This document shows, piece after piece, positions 62,760-64,000 of a DNA stretch of 64,000 nucleotides (positions are counted from its first letter, which is position 1; every line of letters starts with the position of its first letter). The notes under the pieces are model-generated. The model worked only from the letters and a program-made list of their open reading frames with translations. It did no database searches and was not told where the DNA came from. Both the position numbers and the translations under genes were made by a program. The DNA comes from Candidatus Tectimicrobiota bacterium (lineage in GTDB: Bacteria; JACPUC01): assembly GCA_016192455.1 (NCBI GenBank), contig JACPUC010000010.1, forward strand, positions 95,278 to 159,277, written 5' to 3'.

Positions 62760-62933
62760 ATGGACACCATGGTCGTGAAGCAGCGAGAACGACTGTAACT
62801 GGTCACTGGCAGTTCGAAACCGGAGGTGTGCGACCATTGCAACGCCATGATTCTGCCGGATGATCCCGTAGAGATCGAGTACCTTGGCAAAGATGATGTT
62901 GTGGGCATCCGCCATCAGGAATGCCCTCTTTAG
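62760..62933 (+). pseudogene. Small zinc-binding ORF interrupted by a TAA
   Basis: ATG 62760 opens MDTMVVKQRERL, then TAA (62796-62798), and the same frame continues LVTGSSKPEVCDHCNAMILP to GIRHQECPL and ends at TAG (62931-62933). The C-x2-C and H-x2-C pairs suggest a zinc finger. Either the gene is dead or the second part starts at a weak GTG at 62826. It is too short for usual gene callers. Confidence 0.4.
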
Positions 62934-63001
62934 GAGAGCGAAACATGGTCCGACACTGCAACCGATTGCAGAAGAAGACTGCTGTGAAAGGAAAGCAGCA
63001 C

Positions 63002-63226
63002 ATGGAAACAACCAGGGTTCTCATCATCATCGAAGGCGGCGCAGTGCGCGACGTGTATGCCGACGCGGAAAACGTCGAGGTGCTGATTGTTGACTACGAC
63101 ACGGATGGTGTCGAGCCGGAGTCCATCAAGCGATCCGTCCATGGCGATGACTACGTAGGCCGCATCGAGCCGGCTGCGGTCGATCCCGAACTGACCGGCG
63201 CCTTCTTCGCCAGGGAACAAGAGTAG
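63002..63226 (+). CDS. Small conserved hypothetical (VLIIIEGGAV family)
   Basis: A 74-aa acidic protein, TTRVLIIIEGGAVRDVYADA, then VEVLIVDYDTDGVEPESIKR. I recognise this as a common small gene of mobile elements, function unknown. ATG 63002 follows AAAGGAAAGCAGC. Confidence 0.65.
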   Translation: METTRVLIIIEGGAVRDVYADAENVEVLIVDYDTDGVEPESIKRSVHGDDYVGRIEPAAVDPELTGAFFAREQE

Positions 63227-63240
63227 ACCAGGAGCGCGTC

Positions 63241-63450
63241 ATGTCGCAGGGGGAAGCAAGCGTGAGGCGCAAGGTCTGGCAGATCACCATCGACGGCGCC
63301 GAGGAACCCTATGAACTCGACGAGCATGGACAGATCGTCGAGTGCAGCGAGAAACCCGCGGTGCAGATGAGCCTCTTTGACTCCGAAGCAAGGAGAGACG
63401 CGCATGCCCAGCTACACCTACCGCAACCAGGTGATTCCCTTCTAGCATGA
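63241..63450 (+). CDS. Small hypothetical protein (69 aa)
   Basis: MSQGEASVRRKVWQITIDGA with later DEHGQIVECSEKPAVQMSLF. AGGAGC lies 7 nt before the ATG. No family recognised. Its last part overlaps the ParB start region in another frame. Confidence 0.55.
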   Translation: MSQGEASVRRKVWQITIDGAEEPYELDEHGQIVECSEKPAVQMSLFDSEARRDAHAQLHLPQPGDSLLA

Positions 63451-64000
63451 TCAGGTCATCGCCCTGCCACTTTCTTTCGTCACCCCCGATCCCACCCAGC
63501 CGCGCAAGAAGTTCAGCCGCGAGCCCCTTGAGGGGCTTGCGGCCAGCATCGCCAGGGAGGGACTTCTCCAGCCCATCACCGTCAGGCAGGACGGCGCCCG
63601 CTTCATCATCGTCACCGGCGAGCGCCGCTACCGCGCCTCGTGCATCGCCAAGACGGGGACCATCCGGGCGCTTGTCGAGCCGAAGCGCGACGCCGGCGAA
63701 GTGCTGGGCAAGCAGGTGCTGGAGAACATGGTCCGCGAGGACATGAACCCCATCGAGGAAGCGGAGGGAATGAAACGGCTGCTCGATGCCGGCTACTCGC
63801 TCGATGAGGTGACGCGCACCGTTGGTAAGAAACCGGCCACCGTCGAACGGGACCTTGAGCTGCTCAAGCTGGCCCCCGAGGTGCGGCACATGCTCACCGC
63901 GTCGCCTGAGCAGCGCATGGGCAAGAGGCTGGCCTACGAGCTGGTGAAGTTGAGCCACCAAGGCCAACGCGCCGTGCTGCGCAAGATCGGCGGCAAGCCA
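63404..64000 (+). pseudogene. parB: ParB/Spo0J-family protein with in-frame amber codon, cut by window end
   Basis: The proper start is ATG 63404 with AAGGAGAG 6 nt upstream, giving MPSYTYRNQVIPF, then TAG (63443-63445), and then the frame goes on with HDQVIALPLSFVTPDPTQPR, LEGLAASIAREGLLQPITVR, the ParB box GERRYRAS, ENMVREDMNPIEEAEGMKRL and the HTH GYSLDEVTRTVGKKPATVER. No start codon after the TAG fits well. It is either a pseudogene, a read-through gene, or a sequence error. The 3' end is beyond the window. ParB would segregate the element's plasmid form. Confidence 0.75.

Noticed and set aside
63447-63746. 99-aa ORF within the ParB region
   Set aside because: Wrong frame; the +2 frame next to it gives clear ParB motifs.

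Overview
The window is about 64 kb of GC-rich (roughly 60-65 percent by eye) bacterial DNA. The left part reads like an uncultured soil or subsurface bacterium. It has UbiD-type decarboxylases, orphan periplasmic solute-binding proteins, a UGSC-motif selenoprotein, many small palindromic genomic repeats and very large secreted proteins. The gene style resembles Rokubacteria, Methylomirabilota or Desulfobacterota-like metagenome bins. That placement is inference, because the window has no rRNA or other marker gene.

Layout. (1) 0.1-7.6 kb: a small regulator, a NMT1/TauA-like solute-binding protein, a repeat-rich spacer, a canonical UbiD decarboxylase, a YdjC/HpnK-like deacetylase, a 57-aa membrane protein and a selenoprotein that is split by its in-frame TGA (Sec93) and has a SECIS-like hairpin. 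(2) 7.4-10.1 kb: an AT-richer restriction-modification island with an MT-A70 methylase, a BglII-like endonuclease and a beta-class methylase. (3) 10.2-21.3 kb: a catabolic region with a protein of unknown function, flavin reductase, SDR dehydrogenase, a divergent pair of UbiD-like proteins around a tiny zinc ribbon, a membrane protein, an ACMSD-like amidohydrolase, a TetR regulator and a branched-chain-type binding protein. (4) 21.6-22.8 kb: a complete IS3-family element with readable inverted repeats. (5) 22.9-28.8 kb: a CRISPR locus with a SWIM zinc-finger protein coupled to cas6, a 7-repeat array, a leader with nested dyads, cas2, and a cas1 whose 5' end is lost at a decayed IS1380-type transposase. 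No interference effector is present in the window. (6) 29.1-38.6 kb: two giant exported proteins, one with NHL, PKD and Ig-like repeats, the other with a glycosidase-like region and YVTN repeats. (7) 38.7-47.9 kb: six overlapping genes forming a type I R-M operon (hsdM, DUF1016-type nuclease, hsdS, HTH-ImmA peptidase, PIN-like DUF4411, hsdR). (8) 48-64 kb: a Fic protein and then an integrated phage- or plasmid-like element with tyrosine integrase, small-terminase-like HTH protein, phage metallopeptidase, sigma-like factor, RuvC, DnaB, replication protein, primase-polymerase, its own DnaN clamp, several IS relics, a probable group II intron 5' fragment and a ParB gene that runs off the end and carries an in-frame amber codon.

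How the parts fit. The catabolic genes look like a route that decarboxylates or carboxylates aromatic or other unsaturated acids with prenylated FMN, fed by solute-binding proteins whose permeases are elsewhere. The right half is accessory DNA: three defence systems and a replicating or integrating element, with repeated transposase insertions and decay at the joints. Starts were chosen by visible ribosome binding sites where possible. All function calls come from reading motifs; no database search was run.
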